From Oceanospirillaceae bacterium (GTDB taxonomy: Bacteria > Pseudomonadota > Gammaproteobacteria > Pseudomonadales > Balneatricaceae), in assembly GCA_013215505.1 (NCBI GenBank), contig JABSQZ010000022.1, positions 56,985 to 120,984 of the forward strand: a stretch of DNA of 64,000 nt, written 5' to 3'. Positions 9,150 to 16,735 of the stretch are shown here, in pieces. Within the stretch, counting starts at the first letter, position 1. Each line of letters starts with the position of its first letter. A model generated the notes under the pieces. The model was not told where the DNA came from. It worked only from the letters and a program-made list of their open reading frames with translations, and searched no databases. Position numbers and translations under genes: made by a program.

Positions 9150-9932
9150 ATGGAACATCTGGCCCCGGTCCAATTGGTTTTGATTGGATTAGTCTTTGTA
9201 TGGAGCGGTTTTGTCCGTTCAGGTTTAGGTTTTGGCGGAGCGGTTTTAGCGCTGCCTTTTCTGCTGCTGATCCACAATGATCCACTGCTTTTTTTACCTT
9301 TAATTGCGGTGCATTTATTGATTTTTTCCTCGTGGATGGCGATTACCAATTACCGCAAGGTCAATAAAGGTAGAGCGAAAAGTGATAACCTGGCCACCAT
9401 CGATTGGCAGTATCTGAAATACGCATTGCTGGTGATGATAGTCCCTAAGTTAATTGGCGTCTTTGGCTTGTTAACTATGCCGGCCAAGTGGATGACCAGC
9501 ATTATTTTTGTGGTGGTGTTTGTGTATGCCATCGGCTATGTGCTTAATCGTCCTTTCAAAAGCAACTCAAAGCTTCTAGATGCCATATTTTTGATGCTGG
9601 GGGGCTATATCAGTGGTGCCTCTCTGATCGGCGCCCCTTTAATTGTGGCAGTATTTGCCTGCCATGTGGCCAAAGAAAAGCTCCGTGATACCTTATTTGT
9701 GCTCTGGTTTATCTTGGTCCTAATCAAAGTGAGCGCTTTTGCACTGGCGGGTGTAGACTTTCAGTGGATGCAGCATTTATGGCTGTTGCCGCTAGTCACT
9801 GTGGGTCATATATTAGGACAGCAATTCCATTTAAAGCTGGTAAATGCCAGCACCCCGGTGTTCTATCGCTTCATCGGTTCAGTGTTATTACTGATCAGTA
9901 TTATTGGCTTGTATAAAGCTTGGCTGGTATAA
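9150..9932 (+). CDS. TauE/SafE (TSUP) family anion permease
   Basis: A 260-residue inner-membrane protein with about eight hydrophobic segments and the TSUP signature near the N-terminus (SGFVRSGLGFGGAVLALP), repeated in weaker form mid-protein (GGYISGASLIGAPLIVA). Members move sulfite, sulfonates or organic acids across the membrane. The substrate cannot be read from sequence. It follows the hydroxyglutarate dehydrogenase by 21 bp and probably shares its transcript, so an organic-acid substrate is a fair guess. The last 32 codons (ending GLYKAWLV and TAA) are the parent of two tandem downstream copies, annotated separately. Confidence 0.88.
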   Translation: MEHLAPVQLVLIGLVFVWSGFVRSGLGFGGAVLALPFLLLIHNDPLLFLPLIAVHLLIFSSWMAITNYRKVNKGRAKSDNLATIDWQYLKYALLVMIVPKLIGVFGLLTMPAKWMTSIIFVVVFVYAIGYVLNRPFKSNSKLLDAIFLMLGGYISGASLIGAPLIVAVFACHVAKEKLRDTLFVLWFILVLIKVSAFALAGVDFQWMQHLWLLPLVTVGHILGQQFHLKLVNASTPVFYRFIGSVLLLISIIGLYKAWLV

Positions 9933-10154
9933 AGCTTAGTTGGTATAGGGCGCTGAAAAATGTCAGCACTACTGTATTTTGCTACCCTTTTATCGGTTCA
10001 GTGTTACTACTGATCAGTTTTATTGGCTGGTATAAAACTTGGCTGGTATAGGGCGCTGGAAAATGTCAGCACTACTGTATTTTGCTAGAATCCAATCGGC
10101 TCTGTGTTGTTAATGAGCAGTTTTATTAGTTTATATCATCGCTGGTTAGTATAG
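9837..10154 (+). repeat. Three tandem copies of the permease gene 3' end
   Basis: Unit 1 (9837-9932) is the real end of the TSUP gene, 32 codons including stop. Unit 2 (9953-10051, 33 codons) reads LKNVSTTVFCYPFIGSV and onward to YKTWLV plus stop. Unit 3 (10056-10154, 33 codons) reads LENVSTTVFC, a stop, then NPIGSVLLMSSF and RWLV plus stop. Units 2 and 3 share an extra Cys codon absent from the gene, so one derives from the other. After the gene's own stop, a 16-bp piece (AAGCTTGGCTGGTATA / AAGCTTAGTTGGTATA) is also doubled. Neither copy has a start codon or ribosome site, so both are gene-end fragments. Confidence 0.9.
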
Positions 10155-10197
10155 AATCCAGTGGTATTAAACGGGCTTAACAAATTGGGAAAGTATT

Positions 10198-10842
10198 GTG
10201 CACCAGAACAAAAAGAATTTAGTACGACATTTTATTTTTGGCTACGGCAGTCTGATCAATAGTATTTCACGCACAGTCACCGGTGAAACAGGTACCGCTG
10301 TCGCAGTTAAAGTGAGCGGTTTTGACCGGCATTGGTCGCGGATCTCCAGCGCTTACGGTATGAGTTCTGTGGTGGTAGTACCCAATCCACTGGGTGCTTG
10401 CAACGGAGTATTGGTCGAAGTTGCAGAAGATGAATTAGCCAGCTTTGATATCCGCGAAAGTGGCTATCAGCGGGTACTGGTTGATAGCGAGCAGGTAGGA
10501 TTTTATCAGCAGTCTCTGGACTTATCTGCAAGTGCGGCCGGCGAGATAAAAATATGGTTGTATCAGACTGAAACTGTCATCCCACCCTGCCAGAATTACC
10601 CGATAGTCTTTAGTTATCTGGACGTGATTTTATCCGGTTGCCTGGAGTATTCAGAAGAGTTTTGTACGGATTTTGTGCAGTTGACTCAGGGCTGGCAACA
10701 CGAGACCTTAAACGATCGGCCAACGCCCAGGTACCCGAGAGTACAGACTGATCTAAATACCCGTGTATTAAACGGCTACATTAAATCTACTGGAAAATTG
10801 CAGCAGCAACATATTGCCGTAGGTTACGATCGAAAACACTAA
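10198..10842 (+). CDS. Gamma-glutamylcyclotransferase-like (AIG2/GGCT fold) protein
   Basis: This 214-residue protein opens with the GGCT signature FIFGYGSLI (residues ~13-21) and carries the family catalytic Glu in FDIRESGYQR (~residue 88). Enzymes of this fold cyclise gamma-glutamyl groups to 5-oxoproline, as in glutathione or gamma-glutamyl peptide breakdown. A GTG start at 10198 follows GGGAAAG at 10187-10193, a weak ribosome site. It lies just beyond the degenerate permease repeats and 22-37 bp before an isoaspartyl dipeptidase gene; together they suggest salvage of peptides with abnormal side-chain linkages. The exact substrate is not established. Confidence 0.8.
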   Translation: MHQNKKNLVRHFIFGYGSLINSISRTVTGETGTAVAVKVSGFDRHWSRISSAYGMSSVVVVPNPLGACNGVLVEVAEDELASFDIRESGYQRVLVDSEQVGFYQQSLDLSASAAGEIKIWLYQTETVIPPCQNYPIVFSYLDVILSGCLEYSEEFCTDFVQLTQGWQHETLNDRPTPRYPRVQTDLNTRVLNGYIKSTGKLQQQHIAVGYDRKH

Positions 10843-10879
10843 ACCCCCGTCTTAACTACTATTATTGTCGAGAAGAATC

Positions 10880-12037
10880 TTGATTTATATTAAAAACGCC
10901 AACTTATATACCCCTGAAGCAGTGGGTCTGAGAAATATACTGATCGCCGGTGGCAAAATTGTTGCCATAGATAGCGAAGAATTCAGCTTTGCAGATAATA
11001 TTCAGATTGAAACTGTGGACTTGCAGGGGGCACGGGTAACTCCAGGTTTTATCGATGCCCATGCACATGTCACTGGCGGAGGCGGCGAAGTGGGATTTGC
11101 CACTCAGGTACCCCCAGTGCCGATCAGTGACTTTACTGCCGCCGGGGTCACTACTGTGGTCGGTTTGTTGGGCACTGATGACACCACCAGAAATATCGAA
11201 AACCTGGTCGCGCGCACTTATGCGCTGCGCGAAGAGGGGATGAGTGCCTATTGTTGGACCGGCGGTTATCACTATCCATTGACGACTCTGCTGGGCAGTG
11301 CCAAGCGAGACATTGTCTTCTTAGACCCGGTCATTGGCATTGGCGAGTTCGCAATTAGCGATCACCGCTCTAGCCAGCCGACTTTCAATGAAGTGGTACG
11401 CCTGGCCAGTGAGGCCCATGTGGCGGGTCTGATGACCAAGAAAGCCGGGGTGATGCATTTTCATCTAGGTGACGGTGATCGCAAGCTGGAGCTGATTGAA
11501 AGAGCGCTGAAGGAGACCGAAATTCCGGCGCGCACTTTTAATCCCACCCATGTCAATCGTAACAAACCGCTGTTTGCCAGTGCTTGTGAACTGTTAAAAC
11601 AAGGGTGTTACATCGACATTACCGCTTTTCCTGAGGGTATGTCTGCGAACGGCTGGGAAGCTGCCCAGGCGGTGGCCATTGCTATCGAGCAGGGCTTGCC
11701 AACCGAGCGTATCACCTTAAGCTCTGATGGCGGCGGCTGCCTGCCCGATTTTGACCGCTTCGGAAACCTGTTGAGTATGGATTTTGGTCGCGCGCAAACT
11801 TTGATTGAAACGGTCATAGCCGCTGAGAAGCTATCGGTTTCTCTGCAGCAAATACTACCGATGTTAACCAGCAATGTAGCGCAGCTATTGCGCCTGACCA
11901 ATAAAGGTCAGATTGCCAAAGGTTTTGATGCGGACCTGATAGTACTGGATCAACACTTGCAAATTAGTGATGTGATGGCCCTGGGTGTCTGGCATAAACG
12001 TCAGGGGAAAGTAATCATTAAAGGGACTTTTGAATAG
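10880..12037 (+). CDS. iadA: Isoaspartyl dipeptidase (beta-aspartyl-peptidase)
   Basis: A zinc amidohydrolase that cuts beta-aspartyl dipeptides formed by protein damage. Family residues are visible: GFIDAHAHVTGGGGE (metal ligands HxH), the GLMTKKAGVMHFHLGDG block holding the bridging-residue region and a His ligand, FNPTHVNR (His) and SSDGGG (catalytic Asp). Length (385 residues from this start) is close to E. coli IadA (390). Two TTG starts are in frame. The one at 10880 has GAGAAG four bases upstream and gives an N-terminus aligned with the family; the one at 10865 has no ribosome site, so 10880 is preferred. It is probably co-transcribed with the GGCT-like gene. Confidence 0.92.
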   Translation: MIYIKNANLYTPEAVGLRNILIAGGKIVAIDSEEFSFADNIQIETVDLQGARVTPGFIDAHAHVTGGGGEVGFATQVPPVPISDFTAAGVTTVVGLLGTDDTTRNIENLVARTYALREEGMSAYCWTGGYHYPLTTLLGSAKRDIVFLDPVIGIGEFAISDHRSSQPTFNEVVRLASEAHVAGLMTKKAGVMHFHLGDGDRKLELIERALKETEIPARTFNPTHVNRNKPLFASACELLKQGCYIDITAFPEGMSANGWEAAQAVAIAIEQGLPTERITLSSDGGGCLPDFDRFGNLLSMDFGRAQTLIETVIAAEKLSVSLQQILPMLTSNVAQLLRLTNKGQIAKGFDADLIVLDQHLQISDVMALGVWHKRQGKVIIKGTFE

Positions 12038-12045
12038 TCTAAAGC

Positions 12046-12063
12046 TACTCAGTCTACTGAGTA
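12046..12063. terminator. Hairpin after iadA
   Basis: TACTCAG-TCTA-CTGAGTA is a perfect 7-bp stem with a 4-base loop, 8 bp after the iadA stop. It lacks a clear T-tract, so a rho-independent role is uncertain. Confidence 0.4.
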
Positions 12064-12231
12064 ATCTTACCTGAATGGCTCAGTTGCAGATGCCTCTTCA
12101 GCCACGCCGATGGTTGAATTTCTAAACCTATACTTGTTGCTATTGTACTTTTGTCACTGTCATTAGGGAGTACAATTAAGCATTTCATAATGCATGCTTT
12201 AAATCCTGGATAATAAAATCAGCGGTCCCTA

Positions 12232-12263
12232 TTGACTGCGTACTTAGGTACGTAGTTTACACT
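12232..12263 (+). promoter_or_regulatory. MerR-type promoter-operator of the mercury cluster
   Basis: A -35 box TTGACT (12232-12237) and a -10 box TACACT (12258-12263) are separated by an over-long 20-bp spacer that contains the dyad CGTAC-TTAG-GTACG (12239-12252). MerR-family activators bind such a dyad and untwist a 19-20 bp spacer so RNA polymerase can engage. The dyad is nearly the same as the core of the Tn21/Tn501 merOP (GTAC-N4-GTAC). No merR gene is present in the window, so the activator must be encoded elsewhere. Confidence 0.8.
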
Positions 12264-12321
12264 GTTAAAAGTAAGCCGTGTTATCTGGCTATCCGTTAAC
12301 GTTTTAAAGGATGTACTTCTA

Positions 12322-12750
12322 ATGAGTGATTTACTGAATAATTTCAGCCGTCTAGGGGACAAAACCGGTTCTCTGGGAACTGTGATTTCCGCCATGGGTT
12401 GCGGCTTTTGTTTTCCCGCTATTGCCAGCTTGGGTTCTGCCTTAGGTCTGGGGTTCCTCTCACAGTGGGAAAGCCTATTTGTCTCTACTTTATTTCCGCT
12501 ATTCGCCTCTATTGTGTTGTTGACCAACGCACTGGGCTGGTTTAAGCATCGTCAGTGGCGGCGCAGCGCCCTGGGAATGTTAGGGCCGGGCATTGTCTTG
12601 ATCGCCTTTTATCCGTTTTTTATGTACGCGGAACGCAACGCTATTATCTACTCTGGAATCGCCTTAATGATGGCGGTATCGCTGTGGGACATATTCTCTC
12701 CAGCAAATAAAAAGTGCAAAACAGCAGCGGGCAAAGTGCCTCAATCTTGA
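12322..12750 (+). CDS. merC: Mercuric ion transporter MerC
   Basis: A 142-residue inner-membrane protein with four hydrophobic segments that brings Hg(II) into the cytoplasm for reduction. It follows classical MerC closely through DKTGSLGTVISAMGC, the Cys27-Cys30 pair in GCGFCFP, ALGLGFLSQWE, NALGWFKHRQW and SIWD-like SLWDIFSPA. The C-terminal pair that binds mercury in classical MerC appears reduced to a single Cys (KKCKTAAG), a possible loss of the cytoplasmic hand-over site. AAAGGA precedes the ATG. It is the first gene downstream of the MerR-type promoter and is followed by merA. Confidence 0.92.
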   Translation: MSDLLNNFSRLGDKTGSLGTVISAMGCGFCFPAIASLGSALGLGFLSQWESLFVSTLFPLFASIVLLTNALGWFKHRQWRRSALGMLGPGIVLIAFYPFFMYAERNAIIYSGIALMMAVSLWDIFSPANKKCKTAAGKVPQS

Positions 12751-12802
12751 TGCTCTAAGTGAGTGATCCAGTCAATATCCAAGTGAGTATAGAAGGTTTT
12801 AG

Positions 12803-14440
12803 ATGAACATTTATTCGATTCAAGGTATGAGCTGCACAGGCTGTGCCCGGGCAATAGAAACAGCGTTAAATGCAAACCCTGAAGTAATCAGTGTCGTGGT
12901 CAGTTTTGCAGATTCCACGGCGCAAGTGTCAACCACTGAGCAGTTTTCCAGTGCAGAGATCATCACTGCCATTGAGGCATTAGATTATAAGGTCCAGTTA
13001 CTAACCTCCGAGGGAGATAAAGCTGCGCGCGGTGATGATCCAGCTGGGTTGCATATTGTCATTATAGGCAGTGGTTCAGCCGCCTTCTCCTGCGCTATAA
13101 AAGCGGCGGAAAATGCTGCCCAAGTCACTATCGTCGAAGCGAGTGAGACTATTGGTGGCTGCTGTGTGAATGTTGGCTGTGTTCCTTCAAAGATTTTAAT
13201 CCGCGCGGCGCATTTGGCACACCAGCAGCGCAACAATCCTTTTGCCGGATTGGAAAACCGTGAACCGCTGTTAGACCGTGCCCTGTTAGCCCGCCAGCAA
13301 CAGTCGCGAGTGGATGAACTGCGCGCTGCCAAGTACCAGCATATCCTGGATACTAATCCGGCTTTGAACTTGCTTCGGGGGCGGGCTCAGCTGGCGGCGT
13401 CTGGTGGGGTAATAGTCACTGACAGCGAAGGTGCTGAGAGACATATAGTGGCCGACAAAATTCTTATTGCCACAGGTTCTACGCCGACAATCCCCGCCAT
13501 CCCAGGCCTGGATCAAACCCCTTACTGGACTTCCACTGAAGCATTGTTTGCCACTAAGTTGCCAGAGCAGCTGCTGGTATTGGGCTCATCGGTGGTGGCA
13601 CTGGAGATTGCTCAAGCCTACCGGCGTCTGGGCAGTAAAGTAACCATAGTGGCGCGACATACATTGCTCTACTCCCAAGACCCTGAATTAGGCTCCCAGC
13701 TGGCTGGGTGTTTTCGCAGTGAGGGGATAGATATTTTAACCAATACCCAAGCGTTGAGCATCAGTCATGACGGTCGACAATTTGCGATGCAGACCGATAA
13801 GCAGTTGTTGCACGCCGATAAACTGTTAATCAGTACCGGTCGCCAGGCAAATACCGAGAATCTAAATTTAGCAGCCCTGGGGGTGAGCACAGACAGTGCC
13901 GGCGCGGTATTGGTTAATCGGGAGATGCAGACTTCCAATGCCAATATTTATGCGGCTGGGGACTGTGCCAATATGCCGCAGTACGTCTACGTAGCGGCAG
14001 CAGCAGGTAGCAGAGCGGCTGTCAATATGACCGGAGGAGAGGCGCAACTGGACCTTAGTACTATGCCCGCTGTTATTTTTACCGACCCACAAGTTGCCAC
14101 TGTAGGCCTAACTGAGCAGCGGGCAAAAGAGCTGCAGATAGTCACTGACAGCCGCACCTTAAGTTTAGAAAATGTCCCCAGGGCACTGGCAAATTTTCAG
14201 ACAGCGGGGTTTGTTAAACTGGTCAGTGATGCACAAACCGGGCGTTTGTTGGGGGCGCAAATTCTTGCAGACGGGGCCGCAGAGATGATTCAAAGTGCAG
14301 TGTTAGCAATTGCCAATGAGATGACAGTGACTCAATTGGCCAATTTACTGTTTCCCTATTTAACCATGGTGGAAGGAATTAAGCTCTGTGCGCAGACCTT
14401 TAGCAAGGACGTATCCGAACTTTCATGTTGTGCGGGTTAA
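12803..14440 (+). CDS. merA: Mercuric reductase MerA
   Basis: A cytoplasmic flavoenzyme that reduces Hg(II) to Hg(0) with NADPH. At 545 residues it has all classical parts: an N-terminal heavy-metal-associated domain with GMSCTGC (Cys11, Cys14), FAD-binding IIGSGSAAFSCA (~75), a redox-active pair in CCVNVGCVPSK (Cys121, Cys126), an NAD(P)H-binding segment VLGSSVVALEIA, an AAGDCAN FAD motif, the dimerisation domain, and the C-terminal mercury-binding Cys542-Cys543 (ELSCCAG). An extra Cys120 sits directly before the redox pair. AGAAGG precedes the ATG. It is the central enzyme of the cluster; no merB-type lyase is present. Confidence 0.97.
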   Translation: MNIYSIQGMSCTGCARAIETALNANPEVISVVVSFADSTAQVSTTEQFSSAEIITAIEALDYKVQLLTSEGDKAARGDDPAGLHIVIIGSGSAAFSCAIKAAENAAQVTIVEASETIGGCCVNVGCVPSKILIRAAHLAHQQRNNPFAGLENREPLLDRALLARQQQSRVDELRAAKYQHILDTNPALNLLRGRAQLAASGGVIVTDSEGAERHIVADKILIATGSTPTIPAIPGLDQTPYWTSTEALFATKLPEQLLVLGSSVVALEIAQAYRRLGSKVTIVARHTLLYSQDPELGSQLAGCFRSEGIDILTNTQALSISHDGRQFAMQTDKQLLHADKLLISTGRQANTENLNLAALGVSTDSAGAVLVNREMQTSNANIYAAGDCANMPQYVYVAAAAGSRAAVNMTGGEAQLDLSTMPAVIFTDPQVATVGLTEQRAKELQIVTDSRTLSLENVPRALANFQTAGFVKLVSDAQTGRLLGAQILADGAAEMIQSAVLAIANEMTVTQLANLLFPYLTMVEGIKLCAQTFSKDVSELSCCAG

Positions 14441-14449
14441 GGACGGAAA

Positions 14450-14477
14450 AAGTAGTAAGTAGTAAGTAGTAAGTTAT
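14450..14477 (+). repeat. Heptamer tandem repeat, locus 1
   Basis: Three exact AAGTAGT units plus a degenerate AAGTTAT lie between the merA stop and the ribosome site of the next gene. The unit and phase match the arrays at 49117-49172 and 63486-63576 (consensus RAGTNGN). Confidence 0.75.
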
Positions 14478-14489
14478 TAAGGAGCGACG

Positions 14490-14852
14490 ATGAGAGCTTA
14501 TATTAAACAATGTGGCACGCTAGCGGTCATAGCAGTTACCGGTGCCTGTTGTTTAGGTCTCCCTCTGGTGCTCAGTGCTGTCATTGCACTAGGGTTAGGT
14601 TTTATGCTTAACGATCTGATTTTGGTGCCGTTATTTTATGCAGCGCTGGCGGTCAATGTGTTTCTTTTGTATCGGCGCATACCGTTGCATAGAAGTTATG
14701 CAGCAATTTTTATTGGTCTAATTGGAGCAGTCATAGCAGCGTTGATGCTCTGGACTCCACTCGCAGTGGTCGTCTATTTAGGGCTGTTGATGGTCCTGGG
14801 AGCGGGCGTCTTAGATTTGTTGTTAGGCGGGCGCACTACACACAAAACATAG
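14490..14852 (+). CDS. Small membrane protein with Cys-Cys motif, probable mercury transporter
   Basis: A 120-residue protein with four hydrophobic segments. A vicinal pair Cys20-Cys21 lies in the first segment (TGACCLGLPLVL), as in MerT/MerF-type transporters where such a pair accepts Hg(II) in the membrane. The following LGLGFMLNDLILVPLF resembles MerC-domain proteins. It lies 49 bp after merA with a strong AAGGAG ribosome site, so it probably belongs to the operon and adds a second uptake route. It has no second cytoplasmic Cys pair. Assignment to MerT, MerF or a MerC-like subgroup is open. Confidence 0.72.
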   Translation: MRAYIKQCGTLAVIAVTGACCLGLPLVLSAVIALGLGFMLNDLILVPLFYAALAVNVFLLYRRIPLHRSYAAIFIGLIGAVIAALMLWTPLAVVVYLGLLMVLGAGVLDLLLGGRTTHKT

Positions 14853-15101
14853 TTTATAGGGTGGCATCGCTGGATTAAGTTCGCAGGGCCGTACGGTTGT
14901 TTACGCATTGCTGAGCAGGACCTGAATTAGGCTCTAAAGCAGTTGCTGAGCGAAGCAGAGGGAATTATTGAAAATATGCAATTTACCGTGTTAATCACAA
15001 TAGCTATGCTAAAATGCGTCTTTTTGACACTGATCTATACTTAACTGAACACTTAGATCTGCAAGTCTCTACGATATAATGTAACAACCAACGGACAACA
15101 A

Positions 15102-15734
15102 ATGACAAAGAACACTATCATCATAGGTATTACCGGTGCCTCTGGATCAGGTAAAACGCTACTCTCTAATACCTTAATTGAGCGTGTTAGCAGCACAGAA
15201 ACTGATGATATTGGTTTGATCTGTGAAGATTCTTACTATCACTGCCAAGATCATTTGAGTATGCAAGAGCGCATTCAAGTGAACTACGACAGCCCCAAAT
15301 CTAAAGAATTTGATTTACTCTGCGATCATCTGGAAGCGTTGATTGGGGGTGAAACAGTGCAGATCCCTCAGTACGATTTTGTCAACCATACCCGCTCGCC
15401 TGAAAAAGTTGAAATGCAAGCTAAAAAAGTCATCATAATTGAAGGTATTTTACTGTTTACTCACCGGCGTTTGCGCAAGTTGTTAGATGCCAAAATATAC
15501 GTTGATACCGCCCTGGACTTTTGCTTTATCAGAAGACTGAAGCGTGACGTCGGAGAGCGAGGCCGCACCATGGAGTCGGTAATCAATCAATACGAAGAGA
15601 CGGTGCGCCCCTCATTTTATAAGTTTATTGAGCCGAGTAAAAAGCACGCGGATGTGATTATCCCCGGTGGTGGTGAAAACCAGGTGGCGATTGATGTACT
15701 TTCTACTTATGTGACTAAATTACTGAATAAATAA
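15102..15734 (+). CDS. udk: Uridine kinase
   Basis: Phosphorylates uridine and cytidine for pyrimidine salvage in the cytoplasm. The 210-residue protein matches E. coli Udk (213) along its length: P-loop GITGASGSGKT (~9-19), EDSYY, HLSMQERIQVNYDSP, IPQYDFVNHTR, IIEGILL, DVGERGRTMESVINQYEETVRP and FIEPSKKHADVIIPGGGEN. It stands alone after the mercury cluster, 249 bp downstream, and faces the isochorismatase-like gene. Confidence 0.95.
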   Translation: MTKNTIIIGITGASGSGKTLLSNTLIERVSSTETDDIGLICEDSYYHCQDHLSMQERIQVNYDSPKSKEFDLLCDHLEALIGGETVQIPQYDFVNHTRSPEKVEMQAKKVIIIEGILLFTHRRLRKLLDAKIYVDTALDFCFIRRLKRDVGERGRTMESVINQYEETVRPSFYKFIEPSKKHADVIIPGGGENQVAIDVLSTYVTKLLNK

Positions 15735-15821
15735 TCCCGTTCAACTACATTTTCTTGTTATTTAATTGATCACAGTTATTTTTCTGAGCAGCGATAATGC
15801 AGTCGTTGCGCGAAATAGACA

Positions 15822-15847
15822 ATGCAGGCTGTGTAAGCAGCCTGCAT
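15822..15847. terminator. Hairpin between convergent udk and hydrolase genes
   Basis: ATGCAGGCTG-TGTAAG-CAGCCTGCAT is a perfect 10-bp stem with a 6-base loop between two converging genes. T-tracts on either side are poor, so it may act as a transcript end or RNA-stabilising structure rather than a classic intrinsic terminator. Confidence 0.5.
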
Positions 15848-15861
15848 AATAAACTAACCCA

Positions 15862-16608
15862 TTATAGCTCTAGATTAATTTGCTTGATTGTTTCTTCTGT
15901 TGTTCTTACCGCGTTGGCAATCATTCTAAAGTTGACCATAGCGGCCCCATAGCCGTCTAAACCCGGCAGTACTGCTGCGGCCGTGGCATCTGAGACAATT
16001 TGCACTTCAAACCCCTGCTCCATAAATTCGCGCATATGTGATTCAGTACATAAATTAGCTGACATCCCGGCGAGAATAATTTTACTAATTCCGCGTTTAC
16101 GTAACTGTAAAACCATGTCGTTAGACTCTGGGCCATATACTTTGTGCGGGCTGCTGACTACTGTTTTGCCATTGTTGATATAAGGCTTGTAGCGCTCTAA
16201 CCAATCGGCACCGGAATTGTTAAAGCCCTCGGTTGTCAATGCGCCTTTGCGGTCAAACATGCCCATGGAGTGCATGGCTTTTTCCAGTGCACCGCCGTGT
16301 TTCCACTGATGATCGTGAGGAAAGTAGTAGTGGGGGGAGACGAATACAGGAATATCTTTGCTCTGGGCAATTTTAAACAAGCTCTCTATGTTATCGACAG
16401 TGTTGTTTTCGGTAACGCTTTTGCCCACTAGCTTCCAGGTAACTCCATCCGGGCTCAGGAAATCATTTTGTGGATCGGTAATGACAATCGCTGTCTGTCC
16501 TTTAACGAAGCTGACACCTGGGTCGGGTAAACCCGCCGCCTGCGCCACAGAAAGTGTTGCCGCCAGGCCCAGAGCGATGGCGGTTAATTTGTTGCTGAAT
16601 TTAAACAT
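15862..16608 (-). CDS. Exported isochorismatase-family cysteine hydrolase
   Basis: A 248-residue hydrolase with a cleavable signal peptide (residues 1-~25, ending VAQAAG), so the product should be periplasmic. The isochorismatase-like catalytic triad is visible: Asp45 in TDPQNDF, Lys156 in SPHKVYGP and Cys187 in MSANLCTESH. Family members hydrolyse amides or vinyl ethers (nicotinamidase, N-carbamoyl amidases, isochorismatase); the substrate cannot be named. It is divergent from an AraC-type gene 127 bp away, which probably regulates it. An exported member of this family is less usual than a cytoplasmic one. Confidence 0.87.
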   Translation of the reverse strand: MFKFSNKLTAIALGLAATLSVAQAAGLPDPGVSFVKGQTAIVITDPQNDFLSPDGVTWKLVGKSVTENNTVDNIESLFKIAQSKDIPVFVSPHYYFPHDHQWKHGGALEKAMHSMGMFDRKGALTTEGFNNSGADWLERYKPYINNGKTVVSSPHKVYGPESNDMVLQLRKRGISKIILAGMSANLCTESHMREFMEQGFEVQIVSDATAAAVLPGLDGYGAAMVNFRMIANAVRTTEETIKQINLEL

Positions 16609-16735
16609 TGTTTATCCTCTTGATTTGTCTTCGTAATAAGTAATGGTATTGTGGCAAGGCGCTGACTGAGTGTGAATGTCACAGCGTGCTGATTAATTGT
16701 CTGTATGTTTTAAAAAGAGGGTGGGAAGTCTGAAA

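Noticed and set aside
8734..9285. 183-codon minus-strand frame opposite the ydiJ end
   Set aside because: It spans the end of one convincing gene and the start of another on the plus strand, has no motif and no ribosome site.
9150..10154. Read-through or frameshift extension of the permease into its copies
   Set aside because: Each unit ends with its own stop and the gene already has the normal family length, so the copies are not needed for the protein.
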